Source of the DNA: Bacteroidota bacterium
Lineage (GTDB): Bacteria > Bacteroidota > Bacteroidia > Chitinophagales > Chitinophagaceae
DNA length: 64,000 nucleotides
Assembly: GCA_018268085.1 (NCBI GenBank)
Contig: JAFDXE010000007.1
Coordinates: forward strand, 62,001-126,000
Reading direction: 5' to 3'
Shown here: positions 47,139 to 56,541 of the stretch, piece after piece
Layout: each line of letters opens with the position of its first letter
Position numbering within the stretch: the stretch's first letter is position 1
Program-made: the position numbers and the translations under genes
The notes under the pieces: generated by a model
Told to the model about the DNA's origin: nothing
What the model saw: only the letters and a program-made list of their open reading frames with translations
Database searches by the model: none

Positions 47139-48086
47139 TTAATCCAATATATCATCAATGGAAGCAACCTGTTTTTTGCCGGATGCTTTCATAAATGGCG
47201 GTACAATTCCGGTAATGGAAGCATACAGGTTATCCAGTAATTTTTTTCTTGGAAAATTTTTCATTGTTACCAGGCTTACTTCCCTCACTGGTTTTGGGTC
47301 AGCAAACTGCTGCAGTTGTTGTTGCTGTGCCGGTTTTAATAATAAGGTTGCCAGGTAGGGAACAATGGTGATGCCGTGGCTGTTGTCTACAAGATTGATC
47401 AGTGTTTCAATACTTCCGGCTTCATAATGCAATTTATCTGAATGAATATCTTTCTTTTTCAGTTCGCATAAATTAAACACCTGGTTGCGCATACAATGTC
47501 CTTCTTCAAGTAACCAGAGCTGATTCAGGTCAATTTCCTTTGGAAGCAACAGTTTATTTTTTTTCTGTTTCCCGGTTGATCCGTATGCATAAAACTCTTC
47601 ATAATATAATACACGTTCTTCCAGTGTATGATCGGATAAAGGCGTTGCGAGCAATCCCACATCCAGTTCACCGCTTTTTAATTTGCTGATGATATCGCCG
47701 GTAAGCATTTCCTTAATATATACTTTCAGATCGGGATAGGCTTCGGTAAACTTCATTAAAAACATCGGCAGCAGATACGGTGCAATGGTTGGTATAACGC
47801 CGAGGTGCAATTCACCGGCTGTTTCCACTTTCAGGTGCATGGCATATTCCTTCAGCGATTCGGCTTTTAACAACAGCTCTTTTGCCCTTTCTATTACTTC
47901 TGCTCCTTCTTTGGTTGGTTGAACAGGCTTTTTATTGCGGTCGAATATTTTTAATTCCAGCTCTTCTTCCAGTTTTTGAATCATCATGCTAAGGGTTGGT
48001 TGTGTAACATAGCAATGCTCCGCCGCCTTGGCAAAATGACGGTATTTGTCTACCGCAATTACATATTCCAGTTGCTGAAGATTCAT
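47139..48086 (-). CDS. oxyR: OxyR-type LysR family regulator
   Basis: A 315-residue LysR-type regulator with winged helix 1-60 (FAKAAEHCYVTQPTLSMMIQ). The effector domain has the peroxide-sensing motif GHCMRNQVFNLC (about 195-206), where the two cysteines keep the 9-residue spacing of OxyR C199 and C208. This supports a peroxide sensor that activates antioxidant genes by disulfide switching. A long tail (KASGKKQVASIDDILD) is extra. An exact TATCTTTG box ends 11 nt before the ATG. It is divergent from alkB. The 217-bp gap between this gene's stop and rho shows nothing convincing. Confidence 0.92.
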   Translation of the reverse strand: MNLQQLEYVIAVDKYRHFAKAAEHCYVTQPTLSMMIQKLEEELELKIFDRNKKPVQPTKEGAEVIERAKELLLKAESLKEYAMHLKVETAGELHLGVIPTIAPYLLPMFLMKFTEAYPDLKVYIKEMLTGDIISKLKSGELDVGLLATPLSDHTLEERVLYYEEFYAYGSTGKQKKNKLLLPKEIDLNQLWLLEEGHCMRNQVFNLCELKKKDIHSDKLHYEAGSIETLINLVDNSHGITIVPYLATLLLKPAQQQQLQQFADPKPVREVSLVTMKNFPRKKLLDNLYASITGIVPPFMKASGKKQVASIDDILD

Positions 48087-48097
48087 GTGTGTGGCTA

Positions 48098-48105
48098 CAA
48101 AGATA
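48098..48105 (-). promoter_or_regulatory. oxyR promoter -7 box
   Basis: TATCTTTG on the minus strand, 11 nt before the ATG. A small dyad, TGATACATATCA (48140-48151), lies upstream between oxyR and alkB; its relevance is uncertain and it does not match the full OxyR motif. Confidence 0.5.
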
Positions 48106-48290
48106 TCGGCTATTCAACCATAATACTATGCTACTGCTATGATACATATCAGTTATTTACCATACACGATCATTACCTCCGCTAACTTCAACTATTGCCG
48201 CGGCGGGTATCCTGTGCTGTTATATTGATGAATGTGCAGCGAATGATTATGCTTCCATTTACCGAAATTGCAGTTAAAGTTGTAAAGGAT

Positions 48291-48899
48291 ATGAACCTGT
48301 TTAGTGAACATGCCGATGCCGGTTTCAACCTACTGCCTGCAGATGGCATTGTTAACTATTACGGCGCCGTGTGCAGCCGGCAACAGGCAGATCATTATTT
48401 TAAAACGCTGCTCAATACCATTGAATGGAAAAATGATGAGGCGTTTATTTTCGGCAAACATTACATTACCAAAAGAAAAGTAGCCTGGTATGCCGATCGT
48501 TCGATTGAATACAGTTATTCAAACATTACCAGGTCTTCTTTACCATGGACTGCAACCTTACTTGAACTAAAAAAAATAGCGGAGGAAAAAACAATGGAAA
48601 CATACAATTCCTGCCTCCTGAATTTATACCATACCGGCGATGAAGGAATGGCCTGGCATAGCGACGATGAACCTTCTCTTGAACCACACGGCGCCATTGC
48701 ATCGCTTAGTTTTGGTGCCGAAAGAATTTTTAAGTTCAAACACAAGCAAACCAACGAAGTGGTTTCAACATTTCTCGAACATGGAAGTTTACTGGTAATG
48801 AAAGGCGCCACACAGGAAAACTGGCTGCATCGTCTTCCTAAAACAACTAAAGTAAATTCACCAAGAATAAATCTTACTTTCAGGAAGATGCTGAGCTGA
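48291..48899 (+). CDS. AlkB-like 2-oxoglutarate/Fe(II) dioxygenase (DNA/RNA demethylase)
   Basis: A 202-residue AlkB-family oxygenase that would repair alkylated bases oxidatively. The iron ligands H-x-D are in WHSDDE (about 122-127) and the distal His in NWLHRLPKTT (about 177). The 2-oxoglutarate arginines are in SPRINLTFRK near the C-terminus, and YHTGDEGMAWH is the usual preceding strand. I prefer ATG 48291 (MNLFSEHADAGFNLLP), where small AlkB proteins normally begin and where AAAGGA precedes the ATG. In-frame ATGs at 48228, 48243 and 48249 are alternatives. It is divergent from oxyR and upstream of asnS. Confidence 0.9.
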   Translation: MNLFSEHADAGFNLLPADGIVNYYGAVCSRQQADHYFKTLLNTIEWKNDEAFIFGKHYITKRKVAWYADRSIEYSYSNITRSSLPWTATLLELKKIAEEKTMETYNSCLLNLYHTGDEGMAWHSDDEPSLEPHGAIASLSFGAERIFKFKHKQTNEVVSTFLEHGSLLVMKGATQENWLHRLPKTTKVNSPRINLTFRKMLS

Positions 48900-48979
48900 A
48901 AACAATTTGCTGCACTGTTGTATTTGCATTTTACCGGCATTCAACAGCAAGTTTTTATAGTACTCTGAGACTGAATTTT

Positions 48980-48987
48980 TATCTTTG
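48980..48987 (+). promoter_or_regulatory. asnS promoter -7 box
   Basis: TATCTTTG, 18 nt before the asnS ATG. The -33 element is not clear. Confidence 0.6.
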
Positions 48988-49005
48988 CCCACTTAAAATA
49001 CAGGT

Positions 49006-50448
49006 ATGTTTAATAAAAGAATTAAAGTAAAGGAATTGTTGCTGTCGGATAAAACGAACTATGAAGCAACCGTAATGGGATGGGTGCGTACCTTCCGCAA
49101 CAACCAGTTTATTGCGTTGAACGATGGCAGTACCAATAATAATATACAGGTGGTGGCAGAGTTGGGAAAATTTGATGATGCCATACTCAAAAGAATTACC
49201 ACCGGCGCCTGTATTAAGGCTACCGGCGAAATAATTGCTTCGTTGGGCAAGGGGCAAAAAGTAGAACTAAAAGCAACTTCCATAGAAATTCTGGGCGACA
49301 GCGATGCAGAGAAATTTCCACTGCAACCTAAAAAGCACAGTCTTGAATTTTTACGTGAGATCGCACACATGCGCTTTCGCACCAACACATTCGGCGCTGT
49401 ATTTCGTGTTAGACACACGCTGGCCTTTGCCGTGCATAAATTTTTTCACGATCGTGGCTTTGTGTATATGCATACGCCCATCATTACAGCCAGCGATGCA
49501 GAAGGTGCCGGTGAGATGTTCCGGGTAACCACATTGCCATTGGATGGTACGGCACCAAAACTTGAAGACGGCAGCATCAATTTCAAAGAAGATTTTTTTG
49601 GAAGAAGTACCAACCTTACGGTGAGCGGACAACTCGAAGGTGAATTAGCGGCTATGGCTTTCAGTGATATCTACACTTTTGGGCCAACCTTTCGTGCAGA
49701 AAACAGCAATACCACCAGGCACCTGGCTGAATTCTGGATGATAGAACCGGAAGTAGCTTTCAATGATCTTGAAGACAACATGAATCTTGCAGAAGATTTT
49801 ATAAAATTTATTATCCGCTTTGCTATAGACAATAACAAGGAAGATCTTGAATTCCTTGCACAAAGACTGGAAGAAGAAGAAAAACAAAAACCACAGGCAG
49901 AAAGAAGTGAAATGGGCCTGATGGAAAAACTGTTGTTTGTTGTAAACAACGATTTTGAAAGACTTACTTATACTGAGGCTATCGACATACTGAAAGAAAG
50001 CAATCACAATAAGAAAAAGAAATTCCAGTACATCGTAGATAAATGGGGTGTTGATCTTCAAAGCGAACACGAGCGTTACCTGGTAGAAAAACATTTTAAG
50101 AAACCGGTGATTCTTACCAATTATCCGAAAGAAATAAAAGCATTTTATATGCGGCAGAATGATGATGGTAAAACGGTGGCTGCCATGGATATACTGGCTC
50201 CCGGTATTGGCGAAATCGTTGGTGGTTCGCAGCGGGAAGAACGCCAGGATAAATTATTGGAGAGAATGAAGGAAATACACATTCCTGCTGAAGAATTAGA
50301 TTGGTACTTAGATACCAGGAGATTTGGCGCCTGCCCACATGCCGGCTTTGGTTTGGGCTTTGAAAGGCTGGTGCAGTTTGTAACCGGGATGACAAACATT
50401 CGGGATGTAATACCATTCCCCCGTTACCCGAAAAGCGCATCGTTTTAA
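49006..50448 (+). CDS. asnS: Asparaginyl-tRNA synthetase
   Basis: A 480-residue class II synthetase charging tRNA-Asn. The N-terminal OB-fold anticodon domain (about 1-110; [20 protein letters not shown]) is followed by the catalytic core, with motif 2 in [20 protein letters not shown] (about 225) and motif 3 in [15 protein letters not shown] (about 447-461). The ACPHAGFG context and the insert with charged helices (about 290-345) fit AsnRS rather than AspRS. Its presence implies direct Asn-tRNA charging. It ends convergent to the LytTR regulator across a 13-bp-stem hairpin. Confidence 0.95.
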   Translation: MFNKRIKVKELLLSDKTNYEATVMGWVRTFRNNQFIALNDGSTNNNIQVVAELGKFDDAILKRITTGACIKATGEIIASLGKGQKVELKATSIEILGDSDAEKFPLQPKKHSLEFLREIAHMRFRTNTFGAVFRVRHTLAFAVHKFFHDRGFVYMHTPIITASDAEGAGEMFRVTTLPLDGTAPKLEDGSINFKEDFFGRSTNLTVSGQLEGELAAMAFSDIYTFGPTFRAENSNTTRHLAEFWMIEPEVAFNDLEDNMNLAEDFIKFIIRFAIDNNKEDLEFLAQRLEEEEKQKPQAERSEMGLMEKLLFVVNNDFERLTYTEAIDILKESNHNKKKKFQYIVDKWGVDLQSEHERYLVEKHFKKPVILTNYPKEIKAFYMRQNDDGKTVAAMDILAPGIGEIVGGSQREERQDKLLERMKEIHIPAEELDWYLDTRRFGACPHAGFGLGFERLVQFVTGMTNIRDVIPFPRYPKSASF

Positions 50449-50461
50449 ATTCATTGATCAG

Positions 50462-50495
50462 TGTTTGGTGTTAATGATTGTGTTAACACCAAACA
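50462..50495. terminator. 13-bp perfect hairpin between asnS and lytT
   Basis: TGTTTGGTGTTAA (50462-50474) / TTAACACCAAACA (50483-50495), 8-nt loop, filling most of the 47-bp gap between two convergent genes. No T-run on either side, so it is a strong hairpin but not a classic intrinsic terminator; it could act on both strands or protect 3' ends. Confidence 0.55.
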
Positions 50496-51242
50496 TTAAT
50501 ATTCCGCCATTCGTTTTAAGAAATCGTCTTTCCTTCTCGTAGATACTTCCAGTTCTGTACCGTCGTTTAAAATCACAGAACCCCCTTTTCCTTTATTATA
50601 ACTTTTAATGTAGGCCAGGTTTATCAGTTCGGAATTGTGTACACGGAAAAAATTGTGTTCGGTTAACAGTTCTTCAAATTCTTTCAGCGTTTTGGCCACA
50701 ACAATTTTCTGTTTGTCGCTTTTAAAAATGGTGGTATAGTTAATATCGCTGTGGCAGCGAACAATCTCATCAATATCCAGGAAGATAAGTTCATTCCCAG
50801 ACGGAATGGTTATCTTTTTCTTTTTGGATTGCGTGTTGCGGTTGTGTTCTATTACAGCGGCCATTGCTTTCGTATCGGTTATGGAAGTATGATTTAATTT
50901 AGCAATCGCTTCTTTCAGATCATCTTCATCAATTGGCTTAAGTAAATAACCGATGGCGCTGAACTTAATGGCCTGTATGGCAAATTTGTCGTAGGCGGTA
51001 GTAAAGATCACTTTAAAGTTTACGTCTCCGCATTCCCGCAGTAAGTCGAAACCCGTGCGGTCGTGTATCTGTACGTCAAGAAAAATCAGTTCCGGATTTT
51101 GATCTTTTATCAAACGAATGCCATCCTTCACTGTTTGTGCCGCACCTGCGATATGAATTTCTGATGCATGATTATTTGCAAGCAGGTTGTTCAGCCTGTC
51201 GATACAATGTTGTTCGTCATCTACTATAATTGCCCTGATCAT
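50496..51242 (-). CDS. LytTR-family response regulator
   Basis: A 248-residue response regulator. The receiver domain (1-120) has acidic D8/D9, phospho-acceptor D56 in LIFLDVQIHD, and the switch TTAYDKFAIQAIKF...LLKPIDE. The LytTR DNA-binding domain (about 148-245) has LDIDEIVRCHSDINYTTIF and FFRVHNSELINLAYIKSY. It overlaps the kinase gene by four bases (ATGA), so the pair is co-translated. Likely targets are its own operon and the divergent exported-protein cluster; direct repeats lie just upstream of the kinase gene. Confidence 0.93.
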   Translation of the reverse strand: MIRAIIVDDEQHCIDRLNNLLANNHASEIHIAGAAQTVKDGIRLIKDQNPELIFLDVQIHDRTGFDLLRECGDVNFKVIFTTAYDKFAIQAIKFSAIGYLLKPIDEDDLKEAIAKLNHTSITDTKAMAAVIEHNRNTQSKKKKITIPSGNELIFLDIDEIVRCHSDINYTTIFKSDKQKIVVAKTLKEFEELLTEHNFFRVHNSELINLAYIKSYNKGKGGSVILNDGTELEVSTRRKDDFLKRMAEY

Positions 51243-53236
51243 ATTTCGTTGCTTGTAATTAATGGAAGGGTTACTGTTACTCTTAGTCCCGGTTCAAGAT
51301 CTGTGAAAGTTATACCGGCGTTTGCATTTTTGGTTTTATTTAAAACATCAATTCGTGCCTGTGTAATTTTCATTCCCAGTGATGATTTTCCTGTAGTGGT
51401 TGTATTGTTTTTTTCTGCCGATTTTTTTCTGCCCACGCCATCGTCTTCTACAATACAATGCATCCGTTCGCCGGCTTCTTTTTGAATACGAATAGTTATT
51501 TTTCCATTGCCTTCTTTACCGGCAATGCCATGCCATATTGCATTTTCTACAAATGGTTGTAATATCAATGGCGGAACCAATGTTGTTTCCGGGTTTATGG
51601 TTTCATCAACGATTATTGAATGGGTAAACTTATGTTTCATCCGCAACGATTCGAGCATCATATATAATTCAAGTGCCCTCAGATCATCTTTTAACGGAAT
51701 TTCTTTTTTCTCTGAGTTCTCCAGGATCAGCCGCATCAGTTTTGCAAATTTTGAAAGATAGCGATCTGCCTCCGGAATGTTATTCTTCGAAATATAATCA
51801 CTGATAGAATTCAGTGAATTGAAAATAAAATGCGGATTCATTTGTGCCCGAAGTGCTTTCATTTCTGTTTCGGTTACTTCAGTTTTAAATTCAGCTTCCT
51901 GTTGCTTTTCTACCGCATCTCTTTTTCGTTTGTAAAAAAGAAAGCTGGTGATTGCAGCGATAAAGAATATGGCACTTGCAATAATGGTTGCCGTTTTAAT
52001 GGTGCTTTGTCTTTTTATTTCAGCAGAAGCGGCCAATGCCATTTGTTCATTTTCAGACCTGATGGAATCTTCTTTCTTGGAAAAAGCGTAACTCATTTCC
52101 AGGGTTGCCACTTCCTGGTTTTTCTCATCATTAAAAATAATGTCTTTAAAAAAAGTGAACTGTTTGTATGATTCATAGGCTGATTTAAAATTGTTTTGTG
52201 CAGAATCAAGTAATGACCGCAGCATCCATACTTCACCCTGGCCGGAAGGATCTTCCATCTCTAAATACAATGCATAACTTGAATCGAGGTAGTTTTTTGT
52301 ATAAGCATATCTTTTTGTAAGATCCAGTTTCTTTTCGGAGAAGAAAGTCGGGGTTGCGTGTAGCATCACATCTGCAATGGATTTATAAATAACAGCAATA
52401 TGCCTTTTAATACCTGTCTTGCGGTAAAATTCCAATCCCTCCAGTAAATAACCGTAAGCTTCACTAAAATTTTTTTTCGTTGTTAATGCAATGCCCATGT
52501 TGGTTGTATTGCTGGCCACGTTCCGGTTGTACCCTATTCTCCTGCTGATCTCCAGCGCTTTTTTATAATAATAGAGTGCAGTATCCGACATCAGGATATT
52601 GTCGTACAGGTTTCCAAAATTGGTATAGTTGTCGGCAACAGCTTTTTCATCACCGAGTTGTATATTGATCTGAATCGCTTTTCGGTAATACTGAATGGCC
52701 TTATCATTTTTTTCGAGATTGGCATAACACAAGGCAATGTTGCCATACATTTTTGCCACCTGTTTTAAGTCGCCCATTTTTTCAAATCCTTTTAAACATT
52801 CCCAGTAAAGATCCAGTGCCTTTGAGTAATCAGAAGAACTGTAATACACTACACCCAATCTTCCCAATACGATGATGCATTCTCTTTCAAAATGATATTG
52901 CTTATAAATTGCTCCTGCCTTTTGGTATGTTTTAATTGCGGTGTCGTATTCCCCAATTGCCCAGTGGTTTAATGCTTTATTCGTTAATGCTTCTGCTTCG
53001 TGTTTAGGTACTTTAATTTTTTTAGCGAGCTGCATTTCCTGTTCGGCGTATTTAAATCCCAAATCGGGATCAATATCACTATAATAAAAGGAGAGGTTAC
53101 TCAATATGGTAAGTTTCGAGCTGTCGTCGGCCGGGTGGTTCTTTAATGCATTTTCCAAAGAATCGATTACCGGTTGCTGACCAAGAACGGGTACCATTAA
53201 AAATAATAATACTATAATGAAAAAAGCACCCCGCAT
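51239..53236 (-). CDS. TPR-sensor histidine kinase (LytS/His_kinase type)
   Basis: A 665-residue membrane kinase. A signal peptide (1-20) leads to a periplasmic array of about six to seven TPR repeats (about 35-390; YGNIALCYANLEKNDKAIQY is a typical copy). One membrane segment (about 408-428) is followed by a coiled linker and a His_kinase domain with ALRAQMNPHFIFNSLNSISD (phospho-His about 469). The HATPase domain has PFVENAIWHGI and VEDDGVGRKKS. It probably senses a protein or envelope signal through the TPR region and phosphorylates the LytTR partner. The architecture is common in Bacteroidota; the signal is unknown. Confidence 0.93.
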   Translation of the reverse strand: MRGAFFIIVLLFLMVPVLGQQPVIDSLENALKNHPADDSSKLTILSNLSFYYSDIDPDLGFKYAEQEMQLAKKIKVPKHEAEALTNKALNHWAIGEYDTAIKTYQKAGAIYKQYHFERECIIVLGRLGVVYYSSSDYSKALDLYWECLKGFEKMGDLKQVAKMYGNIALCYANLEKNDKAIQYYRKAIQINIQLGDEKAVADNYTNFGNLYDNILMSDTALYYYKKALEISRRIGYNRNVASNTTNMGIALTTKKNFSEAYGYLLEGLEFYRKTGIKRHIAVIYKSIADVMLHATPTFFSEKKLDLTKRYAYTKNYLDSSYALYLEMEDPSGQGEVWMLRSLLDSAQNNFKSAYESYKQFTFFKDIIFNDEKNQEVATLEMSYAFSKKEDSIRSENEQMALAASAEIKRQSTIKTATIIASAIFFIAAITSFLFYKRKRDAVEKQQEAEFKTEVTETEMKALRAQMNPHFIFNSLNSISDYISKNNIPEADRYLSKFAKLMRLILENSEKKEIPLKDDLRALELYMMLESLRMKHKFTHSIIVDETINPETTLVPPLILQPFVENAIWHGIAGKEGNGKITIRIQKEAGERMHCIVEDDGVGRKKSAEKNNTTTTGKSSLGMKITQARIDVLNKTKNANAGITFTDLEPGLRVTVTLPLITSNEI

Positions 53237-53256
53237 ACCTTGTATTTTTTTTAAAT

Positions 53257-53274
53257 ATCAATATACATCAATAT
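53257..53274. repeat. Direct repeat ATCAATAT x2 ahead of the kinase gene
   Basis: ATCAATAT at 53257-53264 and again at 53267-53274, a period of exactly 10 bp, in the 152-bp gap between the kinase gene and the divergent exported-protein cluster. LytTR regulators bind paired direct repeats, so this is a candidate site. Confidence 0.45.
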
Positions 53275-53388
53275 GATTTAAGGAGCCTGATATAACACAA
53301 AAAATAATCGAAAGAACACAAATAATAAATGTGGTTTGATTCTCCTGGCAGCGTCGTTTATTTTACAACCGGTTAATTTCCATGCAGC

Positions 53389-53697
53389 ATGAAAGCAGCT
53401 ACCACCATAGTAACGATCCTGTTTTTTATCACAATCCTTTTTGTGATGACGGGTTGTAAAAAATCGGCGGATACCCGACTGAGCCAGATGGAAACAATTG
53501 TTACCAAATGGGAGAACAGGATCGGGGATCGTTCGGTGGAGTTCGACGACCTGGTTATGATACAGGAAGAATTAACGGTGTATGATGTTGATCAGAAAAA
53601 CTTTGAACACAACTATGGCTCTTTAAATTCTGCAGGACAAACGAGATTAACCGCTATCAGGAACAGGCTAAAGGCACTGATGCGCAAAAGGAACTGA
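53389..53697 (+). CDS. Small lipoprotein, unknown function
   Basis: A 102-residue lipoprotein with lipobox VMTGCKK (C23). The mature about 80 residues look helical and charged (RLSQMETIVTKWENRIGD, TRLTAIRNRLKALMRKRN). I do not recognise a family. First gene of a four-gene exported cluster divergent from the kinase/LytTR pair, 27 bp before the next gene. Confidence 0.75.
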   Translation: MKAATTIVTILFFITILFVMTGCKKSADTRLSQMETIVTKWENRIGDRSVEFDDLVMIQEELTVYDVDQKNFEHNYGSLNSAGQTRLTAIRNRLKALMRKRN

Positions 53698-53724
53698 TTA
53701 TTTTTTACAGTTAATACTATCATC

Positions 53725-54825
53725 ATGAAAAAAAAATTATTGAGTGTACTGTATTGTACAACCTGCCTCTTGTTGTTATCCATGGTTAGCCGGGGTAATA
53801 TCTGGCGGGTAAACAACAACTCCAACTACGACGGTACAAATAATTTCGGGGAAAACTACGGGGGTACAGCATTACGACCCGTGTACAAACAACTGGGGCA
53901 GGCAACTGCGCTGTCAAATACAAAAGTTCAGAACGGGGATACCATTCATCTCGAAGGTAGTCCGCTTACTTATTCTAATCCAGGCAATATCTCCAAGAAT
54001 CTGGTTATAATTGGTGCCGGTTATTTTTTATCGGAAAATCCCAATACCTCAAGCGATAATTATCCTTCCAGGGTTACCAATATGAACTTTGCTGCCGGCT
54101 CTGGCGGAAGTAAAATTATGGGCGTATGGGCAAATATTATAGACGTGTCTACCAGTAACATCTCTATCAGCCGGTGCAGGATAGATATACACGCTCAATT
54201 GGCCAATGGAATTTCCGATGTATTTATAATAGGTAATTATTTCAGCGACTCTATCGCTCCCGCTTCATCTTGTATCGTGATGGGCACCACGGGTGCACCT
54301 GCCGGATTAATCGTTAAAAACAACATTATTAAAAAGCCGCTCATCTTGCAAAGTGTTTCCGGGTCGGGAACAATTACCGGTATCATCAGTGATTGTTCAA
54401 ATAATGTTTTTGATTGCCTGCCGGGTAATAATATCATTTTCGACGTTGCGGAATGTCATAATAATATTATCAGGTCTGCAGGTTTAATCGTGCAGGTTTC
54501 CACCAGTAATCCTTCTGGCATTTCACATAATTCAAGCAATAATTCCAGCGACTTATTGGGGGAGGCACTCAATAATAACATACAGGTTGATATGAATACT
54601 TTGTTTGTTGCCAATGGTTCGAGCGACGGCAGGTACAAGCTCAACGCCGGATCGGCAGCAGGAAATGACGGAACAGAAAGAGGCGTTTTCGGAAGTGCGT
54701 CTATAGCCAGCCGTTATTCTTTATCCGGACTTGCGCCTATCCCGGTTATCTATAATCTACAGGCAACCGGAGATGGTGGTCCATCTGGAATTCAGGTAAA
54801 CATCAATGCAAGAATAATTAATTGA
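53725..54825 (+). CDS. Exported beta-helix-like protein, unknown function
   Basis: A 366-residue exported protein with a signal peptide (1-24). The body has the Asn/Gly/Ile-rich rungs of a right-handed beta-helix (GTITGIISDCSNNVFDC, then ECHNNIIRSAGLIVQVSTS), opening with WRVNNNSNYDGTNNFGENYG. There is no T9SS domain of its own, but the next gene, 5 bp after its stop, has one. Function unknown; surface binding is a guess from fold. Confidence 0.75.
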   Translation: MKKKLLSVLYCTTCLLLLSMVSRGNIWRVNNNSNYDGTNNFGENYGGTALRPVYKQLGQATALSNTKVQNGDTIHLEGSPLTYSNPGNISKNLVIIGAGYFLSENPNTSSDNYPSRVTNMNFAAGSGGSKIMGVWANIIDVSTSNISISRCRIDIHAQLANGISDVFIIGNYFSDSIAPASSCIVMGTTGAPAGLIVKNNIIKKPLILQSVSGSGTITGIISDCSNNVFDCLPGNNIIFDVAECHNNIIRSAGLIVQVSTSNPSGISHNSSNNSSDLLGEALNNNIQVDMNTLFVANGSSDGRYKLNAGSAAGNDGTERGVFGSASIASRYSLSGLAPIPVIYNLQATGDGGPSGIQVNINARIIN

Positions 54826-54830
54826 AGATT

Positions 54831-55835
54831 ATGAAAAAGATATTGAAAGTCATTATTGCAATTACTGTTCATATAAATTGTTACAGCCAGGCAATTGTAA
54901 GAGGAGAATATTTTTTCGATACAGATCCCGGGTTCGATTCAGCAACGGCATTTATCCCGGGAAGCGGAAATATTTTTAATACAAGCGGACTTTCGGAGGG
55001 GTATCATTTCTTATATACCAGGATAAAAGATTCAGACAGTTCCTGGAGTTTAACCAGGCGTAAAATGATTGAAGTGTTTACGCCGCTTGAAAACCTGTAT
55101 GCTGTTGAATATTTTTTCAATGAAGATAACGGGTTTGGAAATTGCCAGGGAAGTGTATTCCCGGTTCAGTTACCAGATGGTTTGTTTACTATTAATATAC
55201 CTCTCAGCGATATTCCATCCGATCATGATACATTGTTTGTTCGGGTAAAAGGTAATTCATTAGATAAATGGTCTCATACAAAAATCGCACAGGTATTTGT
55301 GGTTGTTCCGCTTACACTGGTAGATTTTACGGGAATAAGAAAGGATAAAAATACAGCGTTGTTACAATGGCAAACGCAACAGGAAATATACATACACCAC
55401 TTTAATATCCAAAGAAGTATTGATGGCGCCTCTTTCACAACCATTTCAAGTAAACCAGCATTGGGAAAACCATATAATAACTATGCAATCACCGATGACA
55501 TAAGCAGAATATACCAGGATAAAATATTCTATCGCCTGGAATATGTTACGGATGGAGATATAAAACAGTATAGTAAAATAATAGAAATATCACCGCAGCC
55601 GGCAGATAATGGTATCGTTATATATCCCAATCCGGCAAAGGAATATATTACTGTGTACGGGCTTACGCAACCGGGTTCTTATACGATTTATTCTATCGAC
55701 GGAAATAAAATAATGACCGGTTTTATTAATCACCATATACTCATCAACATCAGCAGTTTACCCACTGGTATGTATGTGATGCAGCTTGTGCAGGCGGGGC
55801 AAACAAGCTTTAAAAGGTTTATTGTCAAAAAATAA
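54831..55835 (+). CDS. Exported protein with T9SS sorting domain
   Basis: A 334-residue protein. Signal peptide (1-20, ending NCYSQ), then two similar beta modules (GEYFFDTDPGFDSATAF about 25 and VEYFFNEDNGFGNC about 94). A fibronectin-like linker follows (VDFTGIRKDKNTALLQWQTQ about 175), and a type A T9SS sorting domain (IVIYPNPAKEYITVYG to the terminal KRFIVKK). The module-linker-sorting order is frequent in Bacteroidota surface proteins. Start at ATG 54831, five bases after the previous stop; the frame can be opened by a TTG at 54822, but that overlaps the upstream gene. Function unknown. Confidence 0.85.
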   Translation: MKKILKVIIAITVHINCYSQAIVRGEYFFDTDPGFDSATAFIPGSGNIFNTSGLSEGYHFLYTRIKDSDSSWSLTRRKMIEVFTPLENLYAVEYFFNEDNGFGNCQGSVFPVQLPDGLFTINIPLSDIPSDHDTLFVRVKGNSLDKWSHTKIAQVFVVVPLTLVDFTGIRKDKNTALLQWQTQQEIYIHHFNIQRSIDGASFTTISSKPALGKPYNNYAITDDISRIYQDKIFYRLEYVTDGDIKQYSKIIEISPQPADNGIVIYPNPAKEYITVYGLTQPGSYTIYSIDGNKIMTGFINHHILINISSLPTGMYVMQLVQAGQTSFKRFIVKK

Positions 55836-55917
55836 GTTCAGTCCAACGAATAATAAACCACGGTTGCATCAGCCTGTAGGTAATCCTAATTTCAACCTAT
55901 AATTAAAAAACATCATT

Positions 55918-56445
55918 ATGAAAAAGATAGTACGCTTTATTGTTGCTGCACAATTATTATTCCTTGTTATCTCCGTTTCTTCCTGTAAAAAAGTGGTGCC
56001 ATCAAATGTTACCGGTAGCGTTTATTATATGAAATATAAAGTTGACGGTGTACAAAAAGAATACAGCATTTCGGGTGGAAAAACTATTGATACCTTGATC
56101 TCGGGCGTTGCTTATGGCGCTACCGTTGCCGGCAGCCCGAATGACGGTTCCGAATCGATGGGATTACTGCTGTACAGCACCACAGTCATCAGCAATCCTC
56201 AAACATTTGATGACGATAATATCCCGGGATATGTTTTACCCGAAGGCAGCCTGGATTATGTAACCAACAGTGGCGGTCTTAGTTATAGTTCCATGGAACT
56301 AACCAGTCCGAATGTTGAAATTAAAATAACAGAGATCACCTCTGCCTACATTAAAGGCACATTTAAAGGAAAGCTGAAAGAAATTGACGGCAGCAATGTT
56401 GTTAACGTTACCGATGGAGAATTTTATGCAGTACGCCAGCCTTAG
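55918..56445 (+). CDS. Lipoprotein, unknown function
   Basis: A 175-residue lipoprotein with lipobox SVSSCKK (C23). The mature part is beta-rich, with YYMKYKVDGVQKEYS and a closing ITSAYIKGTFKGKLKEID, the type of segment seen in small Bacteroidota lipoproteins annotated as DUF6252-like (family assignment uncertain). It is 82 bp after the T9SS gene and probably ends the exported cluster. Confidence 0.75.
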   Translation: MKKIVRFIVAAQLLFLVISVSSCKKVVPSNVTGSVYYMKYKVDGVQKEYSISGGKTIDTLISGVAYGATVAGSPNDGSESMGLLLYSTTVISNPQTFDDDNIPGYVLPEGSLDYVTNSGGLSYSSMELTSPNVEIKITEITSAYIKGTFKGKLKEIDGSNVVNVTDGEFYAVRQP

Positions 56446-56486
56446 AATAAAAAATAAATAGATAATTTTTGATATTCGTTTTTTAT

Positions 56487-56494
56487 TAGCTTTG
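56487..56494 (+). promoter_or_regulatory. lemA-GYF promoter -7 box
   Basis: TAGCTTTG, 47 nt before the ATG at 56542; the nearest TTG (56469-56471) leaves only a 15-bp spacer. Confidence 0.45.
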
Positions 56495-56541
56495 ATCAGC
56501 TCTGCAAAAACATTTTTTATACATATAAAAATTTAATTACC

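Noticed and set aside
46958..47167. 69-residue minus-strand frame between rho and oxyR
   Set aside because: Begins inside the oxyR 3' end, has no start signal and no recognisable sequence.
48105..48151. Full OxyR binding motif between oxyR and alkB
   Set aside because: Three CTAT words occur but without the required ATAG partners at 7-bp spacing; only a 5-bp dyad remains.
54925..54945. tRNA T-arm-like string (GGGTTCGATTC)
   Set aside because: Lies within a well supported coding sequence and no acceptor or anticodon stems surround it.
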